DNA from: Eunapius fragilis
Taxonomy: Eukaryota; Porifera; Demospongiae; Spongillida; Spongillidae
Assembly: GCA_963681505.1 (NCBI GenBank)
Contig: OY811976.1
Span: forward strand, 6,004,003 to 6,068,002
DNA: 64,000 nt
Reading direction: 5' to 3'
A model generated the notes under the pieces. It saw only the letters and a program-made list of their open reading frames with translations. It ran no database searches and was not told where the DNA came from. Positions 1 to 13,155 of this stretch are shown here, piece after piece. A program made the translations under genes and the position numbers. Position 1 is the first letter of the stretch, and each line of letters begins with the position of its first letter.

Positions 1-280
<280 letters not shown>

Positions 281-390
281 AAAACTTATCCTCTTCGCAT
301 AAATTAGCCGCGCTGTTACATTCATAGCCATGACACCTGTGCTTAATCATTTAAAATCTCCCTCCACACAATCAATCTTATTTATCCTTG

Positions 391-405
391 AACACATACA
401 CACGC

Positions 406-494
<89 letters not shown>
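391..494. repeat. (CA)n microsatellite
   Basis: About 100 bp of almost uninterrupted CA dinucleotides between the H3 promoter and the next gene. It generates long His-Thr frames that are not genes. Confidence 0.95.
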
Positions 495-501
<7 letters not shown>

Positions 502-625
502 ACATTGCATCTTGGGTCTGGGTACGAGCCCGCCCACCTCTGTGTACATGTAATTAGAGTATATTATACGCTACACACTCTCCTGCGCTGTCCACCTTTA
601 GTTCCTTAAAGTACACACGTCAGCC

Positions 626-3600
626 ATGTCCACCGGTGTACTATCCTCTCTCAGAAACAAGCTACTAAAGCATCGAACCGGAGGCGTGGAAGTTACGTTA
701 AGGTGCGACCGATGCTTAGCGATCATCAAGGTACTCTAGTTTACATCGCGGCATGCATCTATGTGTACGGAGTAATCGGGGCGGTATGTGCCGATCCACG
801 GGATCTAGAAACAGAAGGCTGGATATTTATGCTGTCTAGCTAACGAAGCAGGGGCGGATACAGTTATTCAGGAATGGGGGGCGGGGGAAGATTATGGTGG
901 AGGTGGTTGGGGGCGGGACCAGCATGAATAACCAATGAGGGTGCTGGACGAGGACGAGGATGTGGCGCGGAAGCTTTTGGAGAAGCTTCCGTATACATAC
1001 AGTTCTAGTAATAATCAATAGTTATCCTGATGTACCCCCCTTCTCCATACTTCTACATACCTCCTCCCTCCCCCTTGCTCCTTCCCTTCCTCATTCCCTC
1101 CCCCACCCTCCCTCCCTCCCTCCCTCCCTCCCTCCCTCCCTCCCTCCCTCCCTCCCTCCCTCCCTCCCTCCCTCCTCTGGGATGTGAGAGTATAGTACTA
1201 ATTAACACTACAACATTATGTTGTCCATAGGATGGAGACAAACGCTATAATTGTCAGGAGTGTCAGGAGAGCTATGACCTGTGCAATAAATGTTACAGTG
1301 AAGGAAAAGGAGAGGAGCACAAGGTCCAGTATGGTTTGGACCACGACTTCACCCTGGAGAGGTACTCTAACTTAGTGTTGAGTATCCGCATCCCAGACAC
1401 AAGAATTGAGACCTGCTTCAGAAATGCATTTCGGTAGGATTAATTGGGCTCATGGTGATTTTTAGTGTGTATCAATGGCACCGTCTCCTTAATTGTGTCA
1501 TGCAGGTACTACTCCCATCGACCTGTTTTTGGAAGATATGATCCATCACTGAACACATTTGTGTACATTACATTCTCCGAACTGCACAAGTTGGTGAAAA
1601 GATTTGCCTCTGGACTGAAGCAATTGATGCAAGGGTGGAATCAGATGATGGCCATTTGCAGTACTTCCAGAACAGAGTGGTACACAACAGATATTGCCTG
1701 CACATTTTTAGGGATTACTTCGGTATATGAAGTTTGAGTTATATTAATGTATGATGCTAACCGGCATGCATGCCTTCCCCAGGTACCTGTGGGATCCTGC
1801 ATGGACTGTGAGAGTGTGGCTTTCATCCTGAATGAGACTGAGGCCTCTGTCATTGTGTGCTCACATGATGTGATGAAGAAGTTGGAGCAGTTGGAAAGTA
1901 GTGCACTCCCATTCCTAAAGGCTGTGATTGTAATGGATATGTACTCATCTACTGATGTAAAGGCAAGGGGTTAGGTCCTGGGTAATACACACTTTCTCAT
2001 GTCCGGTTGTGTTGTTACAGTGTACAGAGAGTCCTCTAGCTCTTCGAATGAATGTGGTAACGTTCTCAGAGATTGTGGCAAGGGGAGAGAAGCAACCTGC
2101 ATCACTCAAGAACATTCAGTGCTTAACTCGAACTTTCATTTTAATATGCTTTCATATTCTTTCTTACTCCCCAGTCCTCCTCCTTCCTCCATTTACACCA
2201 TAACCTTTACAAGTGGGAGCACAGGTAGACCAAAAGGATGTGTATTTACGAGGAGCACATGGCGCAATAGGCTGCACATTGTGAGTCAAATGACCTTACC
2301 AACACTGTTGTCGGCTTGAAGTTTTATGGCGTCTTTTGAATAAAGAATATTCTGCCTGGAAAAGTGGTGTGGGTGTCATTCCTCGAGCCTTCACACCTTT
2401 TTGAAAGGCTAGTGATCCAGGATCTTATTCTAACTGGAGGAAAAGTTGGCTTTCATCGCAGCTCGTTGGATCATGTCAGTATATTTAGCCTGCATGCGAA
2501 TGCATGTATTTATGGTACTACTTTTTTTTTATTTGCAGTTATTGGATGATTTTGCTCTAGTCAGACCTACAACCGTCACCAGCACTCCGCGATTTTGGAA
2601 TCTTATCTATAACCAATACCTCCAGGCATTGCACCAAGAATACAAGCTCTACTTAAAAAATCATCCAGCTGTGCTGTGTGGAGACAGTACTACTGCTGAT
2701 ACAGCGATGCCTCTAGAAGTGCCCACTCCTGGTCTATTAACTGGGAATTCAATAAATTTGGAAGGGCATGGTGAGACAACCTCCAGGGCATCACTCCATG
2801 ACACCTTAACCTCATTGTTACCTCCCACCTTATTGTCACCTCCCACCTCATTGTCACCTCACACCTTATTGTCACCTCCCACCTCATTGTCACCTCACAC
2901 CTCATTGTCACCTCCCACCTCATTGACACCTTCCTGTGAGGCCACCTCAGTGTTGCCATCCCAGGAAGCTGCCTTAGGATCATCACAACCTGAGACCACA
3001 TCATCAGAACCATCACCCTCCGAGACCACACCCACCAATGCCACTTGCCCTAGACCACTGCCACCACCCCCTGAGGTCACCCCATGCTCACCATCGCCAT
3101 CCCCCAACACCACATCTCCACCACCACCCCACCACCACCTCGGGTCTCCCTCCACCTCAGACACCTCAGCGTTTGACCCACGTGCTGTTCCGGAGGACAT
3201 TCGCATGAGCGTCATGAAGCGGTTCCACTCCATCCTAGGAGGGCGGCAGACGGTGGTGTCGACAGGTGGGGCGCCCATTGCGCCGGACGTAAAGAGGTTC
3301 CTGCAAGAGTGCTTCATTGGGCGCTTCCAGGAAGGATATGGGGCCACTGAGGTAACACAGTAAAGATAATTACCTGGTGAAATGCACCCTCTGGCTAATT
3401 AATAGGGTGCACAGTCATGTGTTTCAATGCTATCACAGGAAGAATAAAAGTTACAAACATCCAGGCATCGTTTTTCAGGATAGTTTTTTTTTTCAACACA
3501 AAGCCAACCTAGGATTGAGTGTCTAGAGGGGGGAATAACGTTAAACCCATCCTGGGATTAAGCGTCCAGGGTTGGAATAACATAAAAACCATATGGTTTT

Positions 3601-6600
3601 TTCAAACAAAAACAAAACCGATTTTTTATTAATATGGATTTTGTCCGACATTGGATGCTCAATTCAAGGATGGTTTTTATGCTATTCCCATGACCCTCAA
3701 TTCCAGGGGTGTTTTTTTGTTTTAAAAAACAACCACGCCTGGATGTTTCTAGCTTTCTGGGATGATAGCGTACATGTACGAAAGGCTTTTCTGGGCGAAT
3801 TTACACTTGCATCCTTGATTTTAGTGGGACAGCCTATCACCATAGCTGCATATTTTTGATGCGTGTGGGTGAACCATTTTGCGCCCTATATGTCACTCAG
3901 GTTGGGGGCATCAGCCAGGGTAACAGCATCATTGGTCACGCTAAGGTGAAGCTGGTCGATGTGCCTGAAATGGGTTATCTCACCACCGATAGTCCTCCAA
4001 GAGGAGAGATCTGTGTGCAGACTGAAGCCATGGTGGACGGCTACTTCAAAAATGAAGCAGAGACTTCAGAGAAATTCGTTGATGGGTATTTCCGCACGGG
4101 GGATATTGGTGTCATGGAGAGCCCTGACAAGGTTCGCATCATTGATAGGAAAAAGAATATTTTCAAACTTGCCCAGGGAGAGTTTGTGTCACCAGAGAGA
4201 CTGGAGAACCTGTACACCAGCTCAAGTCCTCTGATTGAGCAAGTGTATGTCTATGGTAACAGCTTGCAGATGAATGTAGTGGCTGTTGTTGTTCCACACT
4301 CGGGCGGCCTTTTGGCATGGTGGTCCTCAAATTCCAAGGACATTGGTACGTTGCTCCAATGTGATTAAAAATTAAATGTAGCATAAACACTGATCTGCAA
4401 TAATGTAGGTGTGGTATTTAAGTTCATAGGTGCGTAATCTAATAATAACCAATGGATGCAATGCTCAGTGAATAATTCCAATTCCAATGTTCATTGGTGC
4501 CACTAAGCACATAAGACAAAGTTGTACTGTGGCTTAATGTATTTTGTGTTGTATATTGCTAACTACTCTCAATGCAAGGATATATTCATTCTTCATATTT
4601 AACATGTGTATGTGCTTGTAAGTATGAATGAGTAATATTGTCACTGGTTCATCGCACTATACATTTTTACTTGAAGATAGTGTTTATAGCTAAATTGCAC
4701 ACTATGCGTCAACAATTGTGTTTAAATATATTATGATGTTCCAAGCAATGGCATGTACACCATGTCTGAAAGAGCTGTGTAGTTTGACTGAAGTGAAGAA
4801 GTTGTATCTACAAGAAATGCAACATTGTGCTAGCCTTCGTGGACTGAAAGGATGGGAGGTGCCTGTTGGCATATTACTTGAGCCAGAAATTTTTACTGAG
4901 AAGAACGGTCTCTTAACAACTGCCCTGAAATTAAATAGGCCAAATTTGGAAAAGAAGTACCGAATTTTGTTAGAGGATCTTTACAATCAATCGTGTTCTA
5001 TTAAAACGTGAGTGATTAGTTATTTTTCCCACTTGTGTACATTGCTACTGCATGATCTGGTAACTGTAGTATAAAAACTGGTAGCTAGTTTGATATCGAG
5101 TAGTGTTATACCACATAGGGAAATACACACATGTTTGTGCGGTATTTAAAAAAAAAACTCACTCTTATAGAAATTCTTCCATTACTAGTTAATTTTCTTT
5201 TCAGGCATTTGGAAGTACTGATTGTGGACTATTTTCAGACAATCAAAAAGCTGCTGGTTCAAGAGCAGACATCAGTACTAAACTGTGCTCCTCCATCACC
5301 ACTTCCTGCCAATGTACTCACATTGTCATTTGCTCAGTTAGGGGGAGACTCAATTGCGGCAATGAGACTTGCTGGCCTGTTCGATGAACATTTTAACAGA
5401 GTGGTGTCTGTCCAGGCAATAATGACTGAACCTCTTCAAAACATCTTACAGCTTGTCCTACTCAAAGCCCACGGTGTTGAGGTTCAAACTCCGTCAATTG
5501 ATTGGAGCAAGGAGATTGTTCTTGATTTTATTAATTCAGATAGCCACAGACATTCTCAGCACCCAGTAGTACCCACAGATGGCAGTACTTCTGTATTTTT
5601 GACTGGTGCTACTGGATTTCTAGGACAGTTTATTCTTCTTGAACTGCTTAAAAACCCAAAATGCCGCCACATTTACTGCTTGGTTCGTGGTACAGAAGGT
5701 ATGGTGACAAAGCTTACCCTGAATATTTTGGGTTTATTGCTCCGTCCAATCATGTTTTAGAGTCATCAAAGAGAAAGATGCAGTCTGTCCTCAGTGAGCT
5801 TGAGCAGCACTTTAGCATTGGGGAGTGGTCCAATAAGGTTGTGGTGGTTAAAGGAGACCTGTGCAGTCATAACCTAGGTCTCAGTGAAGAGGACTACTCA
5901 CTGGTATGCAGTACAGCTGGTGTTATTATCCACAATGGAGCTGTGGTGAATGCGGCTCTTCCATATGAAGGTAGGCATTGTACCTGCCATATTTGCAGGA
6001 GGTGTTGATGAATATATACATGTACATATATTTGAATTAACTCTGGCAATCTGATTAAATCTAGCAATAGCATGATGCAGTTGCCATGCTGGGTTTTGTA
6101 GCAACGCTTATTTTGAAAACGGCGCCATGTGTATTTGGTATACTTACCATTGTATATGTCTTTTGGTGATCCCATGTGCTCAATTTTATATTTCTCTACC
6201 ACTCATCAAAGCTCTCAAGTCCTCCAATGTTGGAAGCACCAAGGAGATTATCAAGATGGCCTGCAAGGGTTGTCCAAAATTTCTGCATTATGTCTCCACC
6301 ATTGGTGTGTTTGCACCGTCCACGACCTCAGAACCAATATCAGAGAAAACCAGTGCATCACATGACCGGTCAGTACTGTGATACGAGATGCACCTTAATG
6401 GCTTGGTCATTGAACTGTACAGGTTGCATGAGCTCACAGGTTATTCACAGTCCAAATGGGTTTCTGAGATGCTGGTCTTTTCTGCTGTTGCAAAAGGATT
6501 GGTCAGTGGAAGCATCAGCAGGTATGTCAATGTAGTTTATTTTGATGGGGTGTTTAGGTCTACAGTATGTTTAATGTTGGTGGGAATGCTACCCTCAGGA

Positions 6601-9204
6601 AGGTTATAGCTCTGCCTGTTGATGAGCTCAAAGGCATGGCTAAGTATACAACCCCTCCCCAGCTATACAGCCTATTCAGCCTATCAACCACAACAACCAA
6701 AATAGGGTTTCTTTAGGGGTTTGGTCCCAGGCATTGTTTAAGAGAGGTCTGGAAAGGGTGACTCACTCAGTCATCAGCCACTGCCGCTACAAAGTCATCC
6801 GACCCACCTCTCCCATCTGTACCTGTATGCACACAATATATTTGCTTTATGTGTATCATGTATACTTTCTATCATTAACTTCCACAGGCAGGCGGCACCC
6901 TCTGGGCTTCTATCCCAATAGCCACCTAACCATTGCCTGCGTAATGGTTTTGGTACGCAGGCTGACCCAATGATAGCCAGCGCTTATCATTGGTCCTTGC
7001 TGGCTAGGTAGCAAACGTCCAGCTGTGGCTGCTGCCTGCCCCTCAGTGGGCAAAAACAACGAAATTGAACATGGGACAGAATTCGGGTGACCTTAAACCA
7101 TGCTTTTGTACTCAATGCATGGGGAGCCCAGGGAAAGCATTAAGGAATATTTAAAAGATGAATGGAACTGACAGTTTGTTTGACAGCCCTGTGGGCGCCG
7201 GATGTGATGACATTTACCTAAAGTCTCTTTTAATGTTGTGCCTACTTATTTAATGTGTCATATTGGGTGAACATAATGTATTGAAAGGCGCTATGATTCA
7301 AACAACTCACCTTGCACATTGCGTTGTCTTTGCTGTGTGTGATGTGCATGAAAGGAATTATCGACATATTTCCTGCTACAGCTGTTTTCGCCTCCAATAA
7401 AATTTGACAATTTCTGAGCTGGAAACAATTTAAGAATAATGCAAATGTACTAATGTGCATATCACATCAAACTTCATAACTAAACAATAGAACATGCCAA
7501 TTTAACTAATCCTTTATTTTTTGGAAAGGCACACCATAAGAACTCCTGTCATCCCTCTTATGCAAACTGACTCAGTACCCTTTATCTTTTCACTTGCACG
7601 ACACAGACCAGGCCTAATTGGACCCCACTCCCTGACTGGACATGCCAATCCTCAGGACTGGGTCTGCTGGCTTGTTAGAGGGTTGGCTAGGTTGAAAAAG
7701 TACCCCGAGGGACCAGGATGTGATGAGGTCATCTACTTCATACCAGTGGACTATGTGGCCAAGGCAATCGTATACTTCAGTATAGATCATGTCCAAAAGA
7801 ACCAAGGAAGTGAGTTCATTTGATCTAATGATGATCTAATATTTTCATTTGATCTAATGATGATCTAATATTTTCATTCCCTAAAGTGGCCAATATCTTC
7901 CATCTGGTGAATGATTCACATCCTATACCACATGCAAAATTGATTGCAATTATGGACAAATTGTTGACACTTGATATGGAGTCATGCAGTAAGTGTGGCA
8001 TATGATATGATGCTCACACATTCGTATATGTGTTTACATGCATGTGTATTTATTGATTTTTATTTATTGATTTTTATTTATTGATTTATGCCTACCGTAA
8101 AATCTCAATTAAACGCCACAGCATCTATTTGGGACGAAAAACATGAATACCCGTAGCACCGCTGTGCCCTGACATCACCAGGTTTTTGGATTGCAATCAT
8201 CGATTGCCCAAGCATGTGTGTAACCTTCAAACGCTCGTGCTGGTATTTCTATGGCTAGTATCCAAATCTTCGATGCAAACGTTTTTTGTCCCAAATAGAC
8301 GCCGTGGCATTTAATTAGGATTTTTAATTATACTGGTACATGTAAATTCACTAGTGTAAATGTATGTACTGTCTTACACCCATAGTGAACTTTATATTAC
8401 ATTAAATCTGCTTCATACCATGCACACTATGCATGTTTAATTCAAATCATATATATACTGCATGAACTTAACCATTAGTAGATTCTGTATAGGATTTGAG
8501 GTTGTTTGAATACAATTAGCAAAACACCCAATCCCACTATTTCCAATGTACTGTAGAATCAATTGGACTTATTTAGATAGAGTTGTCACATACCTACAAT
8601 GTAGTAAAACTGCCTGGGCTTAGAAAGCTCAGACAATAGAGATAATGCTCACTTGTTCCCACACTGCTTCTTCTCCTTCCGCATCTGATAAGATAGATTC
8701 ACTCAGATAAGAGGTTATTGCGTTGTATCCTCGTCATGATTGAAGCATAAAATGATGTACGCATGTAATATTAATTTATAGATTAATGAATGTATAATTT
8801 CCATAATTCCATAATTCCTTTTTTTTCTTTTTACTCAGTACAAATTCTAAATCGCCTATTTTATTTTCATGTCTTGTAATTGCATAAACACATCTATTTG
8901 TGTTTGTAGATGTCAAATTGGTCATGTTAAGTTCATGGAGCACTATTTCTTGCATGCTATTATAGGTTACAGTGAGTTCCGAGCTCTGCTAACAGCGAAA
9001 GCAAAGGCATTGGATGATCCTGTTATTTGTGCCTTGGATCTACTGTTGCCCAAAGCTGGTGGGTGGAGTCGGTCACATCATCTACAGAATAAGGAGACAA
9101 GAGACTTTCTTGCCAAAGCAGGCATTGTTTTCAGCATTGACAGTGGCGATGAGTACATTAGAATTTATCTGACATATTTAAATAACAGAGGCATGTTCAG
9201 TTAG
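626..9204 (+). CDS. Carboxylic-acid-reductase-like enzyme with N-terminal ZZ finger
   Basis: Predicted to activate a carboxylic acid with ATP, load it on a phosphopantetheine arm and reduce the thioester to an aldehyde. Exons: 626-730, 1231-1361, 1506-1722, 1783-1956, 2021-2118, 2175-2280, 2346-2474, 2539-3351, 3901-4345, 4746-5007, 5205-5698, 5761-5970, 6212-6368, 6423-6521, 7607-7809, 7887-7988, 8966-9204; 3984 nt, 1327 aa, all phases agree. Domains: ZZ finger (Cys27, 30, 43, 46, 53, 56; DGDKRYNCQEC then YDLCNKC); adenylation domain with TSGSTGRPKG (254-263), GYGATE (586-591), YFRTGDIG (Asp659), DRKK and NGLLTTALK (Lys801); carrier domain LGGDS with Ser876 for phosphopantetheine; reductase with GATGFLG (961-967) for NAD(P) and YSQSK (Tyr1121, Lys1125). 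Exon 8 carries a long Pro/Thr/Ser insertion. The exon 7 acceptor is weak and was chosen because it keeps frame. Bacterial CARs are about 1170 aa; the ZZ finger is not part of the usual family. Substrate unknown. Confidence 0.88.
1104..1172. repeat. (CCCT)n tetranucleotide repeat in intron 1
   Basis: About 17 copies of CCCT/CTCC in the first intron of the CAR-like gene, directly upstream of the ZZ-finger exon. Strand-asymmetric pyrimidine tract. Confidence 0.9.
2806..2932 (+). repeat. Coding 18-bp tandem repeat in adenylation domain
   Basis: Imperfect 18-bp units (CACCTCCCACCTCATTGT and variants) in frame in exon 8 of the CAR-like gene, giving repeated SPPTSL / SPHTLL hexapeptides. They start a longer low-complexity stretch (to about 3170) rich in Pro, Thr and Ser that sits between the A5-type core and GYGATE. 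The frame stays open throughout. Confidence 0.85.
7818..8340. repeat. Intronic repeats and a MITE with inverted ends in CAR-like intron 16
   Basis: A 29-bp unit (GATCTAATGATGATCTAAT core) occurs twice at 7818-7875, overlapping the start of exon 16 (7887). At 8046-8090 a (TTTATTGATTT)n-like repeat is present. From about 8098 to 8330 there is a roughly 235-bp element whose ends are inverted copies (core GCCACAGCATCTATTTGGGA and its near complement containing TCCCAAATAGACGCCGTGGC). This looks like a non-autonomous DNA transposon. Boundaries are approximate. Confidence 0.55.
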
Positions 9205-10931
9205 TGGTACTGGTATATGATTCTGTACTACCTGGGAATTGCATTATAATAACATCTTTGAAATGTTTATGCCATTTGGCCTTCAGGTTCCAACATCATT
9301 AAGAAGGCAGGCCTAGAATTTTCACTGAGTACATGTACGTTCATTACATATACGGTTGTATTGCAAGGGATCTGGGGTATTATTATATTCGTACTGTACT
9401 AACATACTCTCTTGAATCTCCTGTTTAACTTGGCTTTCAACCAGCTAGCTTTAACGTTCATTAAAGTAATGATAGAGAGATGGCTTATTCTATTCCGGCA
9501 GAGGAAGGAACGGACAAAGAGGCAACAAATCAATAGTCTTCTTCAATAGGACCTCTGATTCAAAGTGGTGTTTGGGGAGCGGACATAAGAGGAAGTAATG
9601 CGTGTGAAAATGTTACACATACAGTGTATGAAAGCCTTTACCACTTGAAGCTTGAGGCAGTTACTGGAGAATGACTTAAGGGTGAATCTATATATTAGCA
9701 TTCGTTAATAGTCACAAATCCTTGTTGATTAAGGCGAACATGAGGCTTTGAGCTATGAGTTGCATTGTCTATTTTCAGCACTTGAATTCAGTCTGCAGAC
9801 AATTAATCCTACATATCGTATTTTATAGTTCAAAGCTCTGTGACTATCACAACTATTTGCCCATTAGGGGATTGGAAAGCAAAACGTTTCTGCAGGGTGT
9901 CTCCCAGCAGTTCTAACACTATGTTATGAGACTACATGTCTTTATTAGGCCATACCAAATTAATCTTTAGATTCTTGTCTACCTGCATCCTTTTTCCTGT
10001 TTATAAGTATAATGAGGAGGACCTAAAACTTAAATCATTAGTTCGGTGTGGCCTTTTCATATTTGCGTTTTTTTTTTTAACATATGGCATGAGGTTATTA
10101 TTTAGTTGAAAGGTTTTATGACTTCATAGGCTTCCTAATTTATACGTGAAATTGCGTACAGAGAATGTCTGAGTTATAAATGTTATAATTATAATAATAT
10201 ATATTAACATCCCAAGAACACACATGATCCATTGTGTAAGTTTAAAAATAACATGATGGACAGTTTATTTGAAAATTTGCTGCACTTCTTCATTGAACTT
10301 TATTTTTGACTTTAAAAGTCATAATTAAGGTTAATTGGGTCAATCTATATATTGTGTACTATTAAATCATACCCTTGCTAAGGATCTTAGACAATGGTTC
10401 AAGTGTACATCCATTGGCTTACAATCATGTTTGTTCTGTGTAGCAGCTGTTTGTACATGATGAACCCATATTTTAATGTGTGGAACATGAGAGCTTGTTA
10501 AGCATGCATGAGCACTGCATATACACCATAACTATACAACGGACAAATACTCTCCTCAAAATTGTCACAAATTAATGTGCTATTCCAGAGAACTGCCTGA
10601 GTAAAAGCTGTATAAATATACTTAATTAGCGCAGTAAATATAAGCTATCGTATCAGATGTGAAGCACAGTTTATTCATGTATACACTACATGCATTAGAC
10701 AGTTGTAATAATACGTATTGCATTATCGTTGCTTACTGAAAGACTTGGAAATACGCATGCAATACACTTGGATGATTAGCCCACTCAATATATAAATACA
10801 CTGAATAGTTAATTAAACAGCAAATAAAATATTTCACCAAGTATTGTCATTTTCTATTCACTATAGGAATAATGATGTTTTACCTCTATACATGTATATA
10901 TAATATCAGTGACAATCTAGTTTCATCTTGT
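9205..10931. other. Intergenic, no gene recognised
   Basis: 1.7 kb of AT-rich sequence between the stop codon of the CAR-like gene and the stop codon of the minus-strand coiled-coil gene, which converge here. It holds the 3' UTRs of both. No long open frame, tRNA-like or repeat structure was recognised. Confidence 0.5.
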
Positions 10932-11907
10932 TCATTCAGGTTTTTTTATAAGCTCCTCCAACCTAGTTTTCTGTTCGCCAATAGTCCTCTCCAACTCAGA
11001 GATTCGCAAAGTAAGGTCACTTTCCTTCTTTAAGGCCCTCTGCTTTTCATTCTCAGAGGTCTATATACAGAAGCAATTACATATCTGGTGATGTATACTG
11101 TTACACTAAAGTATTGTGAACCTGTTCCAAAGAATTCAACTGGCTTTCCATATCCGTTTTTCTCTTAGAAGCAGCTTCTCTTTTCGTTTCATGATCGGCT
11201 ACCATGGACTCGTATTTCTACCACCATGCGTAAAAAAGATCTATATAACTTCAATGCTCAACGTGCGTGATCGTATACCATCTTCCATTGCTGTAATTCC
11301 TGCTCAAGGTCATGGACCTACACTCATGCACAAGTATGTTCAGAATCAGAGATAAACAAACGCATGCAACACTGTACACTCCCATACCTGTTTGCTGTAG
11401 TTCAGATCGTCAGCTTGTGCTGCCTGTAATAGAATCGCCATTATAGCAAGCGACAGATTGCTCAAAACCTATACCTGTTGAATGCTTTCATCCACCTGTT
11501 TAACTACCCTTATCACGTCATCGACGGCCTTACGTCTCTGCCTCTGGGTATCTTCCTTTTGCTTTTCCAATCTCTGCAACTCCATTCGCTCGGTTTGCAG
11601 CTTACGTTGGCATTGCTTCAGTTGTTCACGGACCTGTTGGAGCTCTTTGCTCTCTTGCGAACCATCCTTCTCGTTGTTGATGTAGCGATCGTCAAAGTAT
11701 AGGTGTAAACGCTAATCGTGCATGTTTGTTTTCGGGGATCTAGTACAACAATCACCTCTAATTGCTTCTTCAAAGCGTCTCTCTCGGCAACCGCGGCATC
11801 ACGCGCCTTCATGTCAGAATAAAATAATACAAAGTACACAAGTCTTGACATTGATGGTAGATCTTAAATACCTTCTTCGCATCGCTAAGGTCATTGGTAT
11901 TTGCCAT
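10932..11907 (-). CDS. Coiled-coil protein, copy 1 (192 aa)
   Basis: Small protein of unknown function made almost entirely of heptad-rich helix. Exons in transcription order: 11907-11872, 11806-11756, 11666-11475, 11433-11398, 11317-11279, 11217-11122, 11060-10932 (579 nt, all exons multiples of three, so all introns are phase 0). The protein starts MANTNDLSDAKK, contains ARDAAVAERDALKKQLE and KELQQVREQLKQCQRKLQ, and ends RTIGEQKTRLEELIKKPE. No signal peptide, membrane segment or zinc motif. It is a clear paralogue of the divergent gene at 12087-13155, exon for exon. The third exon is five codons longer than in the partner. I do not recognise the family; a cytoskeletal or centrosomal role would be guesswork. 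Confidence 0.82.
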
Positions 11908-12086
11908 TTGTATCGCATGCAAATCTCCTCACTCGGATCTTGAAGGCAAGGGGGTGGGACCATGTATGTATTTAACACCCTCCCCCACACTTGCCCACCG
12001 CACTTGAATGTAGATAGGGCGCTCACGTGTGAGTTTGTTTTGCTGTTCCACCCATAATACTCTTGTTTATCAACGGTTCAGAAAAT
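11908..12086. promoter_or_regulatory. Shared divergent promoter region
   Basis: Only 179 bp separate the start codons of the two divergent coiled-coil genes, so this interval must hold both 5' UTRs and probably a bidirectional promoter. There is no clear TATA box; GTGGGAC and CTCCCCCACACTTGCCC-type GC-richer patches are present. Function is inferred from the arrangement. Confidence 0.5.
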
Positions 12087-13155
12087 ATGGCTGCAGTTAG
12101 CGAAGATAAGGAGCTTCAGGATATAAAGAAGGTATCGCATAGTGTTGCAGGTCGTCCATGTGTATAAAGTGTAATTTATAAAGGAGCGAGATGTAGCGAT
12201 AGCAGAGAGAGAGGACCTCAAACTGAAGATAAAGGTATAAACGCGGCACAGACTCATATATAGCGGTGCATGATACATACGTTTATCGAATCGAAACGTA
12301 CGAAAGCACATGCCGCACATGTACCTGCATCAAAGCTGTATATGCGCACCACCAATGTTTGTTCTGCCTCACTCGAAGGAGAAAAACAGACAAGAGCTGC
12401 AAGCAGCACGTGCCCAGCTGAAGCAGTGCAACGATGAACTGCAAGTTGTACTCGGAGACAAGAAGAAAGCGGATGAGATAGTGAGAAGTCATTGGAGGAG
12501 ATGCAGGGAAGCTGAGAGGGAGATCGAGATGGTTGTAGATCATGCAGAAGAGGAGGTACAAAGTACATTTATGACACTGTCTCCCTTCATTCAAGCTGCA
12601 TGCTTCTATTGATCGTAGAAGTCTCACGCGATTGCCACACTAAGCGGTGAAAAAATCGAAAAAGTAAAGTTGTATTACTGCTGCATGCATGCATGTGGTA
12701 GAAAAACGGTATAGGCCTATAGCCGGTTGGCTCTGACAGCTGAATGTGCATATACATGCATGTACCTCGATATGTAGGTGAAGTCTCTCCAACGTGATAT
12801 ACAGCAATGGAAGATTGTAAGAAATTGCATGTGTGTGTACTCGTTCAGTATTATGAATAGTCTGCAATAGAAATATGAATCCACAAAGGCTTCGTGTGAT
12901 GCAGAAAGTGAAACCTATTACAAGGACATAGAAGTTCTTGAAGCAAAACTCAATGATGTGCAGCAGGTATGAATATTCATTATGCTGCAGCCTGTGGTTT
13001 TTGCTGACTTTTAATTTTATTTTTAGCTCATTGAGAATAAGAGGCAAATGGCCTCAAAGAGAGAATGTGATCTTACTGTGCAAGCCTCTGAGTTGGAGGG
13101 GACTATCAAGGAGCAGAAGGCTAGATTAGAAGAACTCATGAAAACACACGAATGA
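12087..13155 (+). CDS. Coiled-coil protein, copy 2 (193 aa)
   Basis: Paralogue of the minus-strand gene next to it. Exons: 12087-12131, 12184-12234, 12379-12555, 12619-12663, 12778-12816, 12871-12966, 13027-13155 (582 nt, phase 0 introns throughout). The protein starts MAAVSEDKELQDIKK, contains ERDVAIAEREDLKLKIK, then RAQLKQCNDELQ and KYESTKASCDAESE, and ends GTIKEQKARLEELMKTHE. Charged heptads with few Pro or Gly indicate a continuous coiled coil. Corresponding exon lengths (copy 1/copy 2) are 36/45, 51/51, 192/177, 36/45, 39/39, 96/96 and 129/129, so the whole gene was duplicated with its introns. No domain with known function was recognised. Confidence 0.83.

Noticed and set aside
330-609. 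Open frames encoding (HT)n peptides
   Set aside because: They are translations of the CA microsatellite at 391-494; the same applies to the CVCV/HTHT frames at 16.1-16.5, 30.0-30.9, 32.0-32.25, 34.1-34.45, 52.8-53.0 and 58.9 kb.
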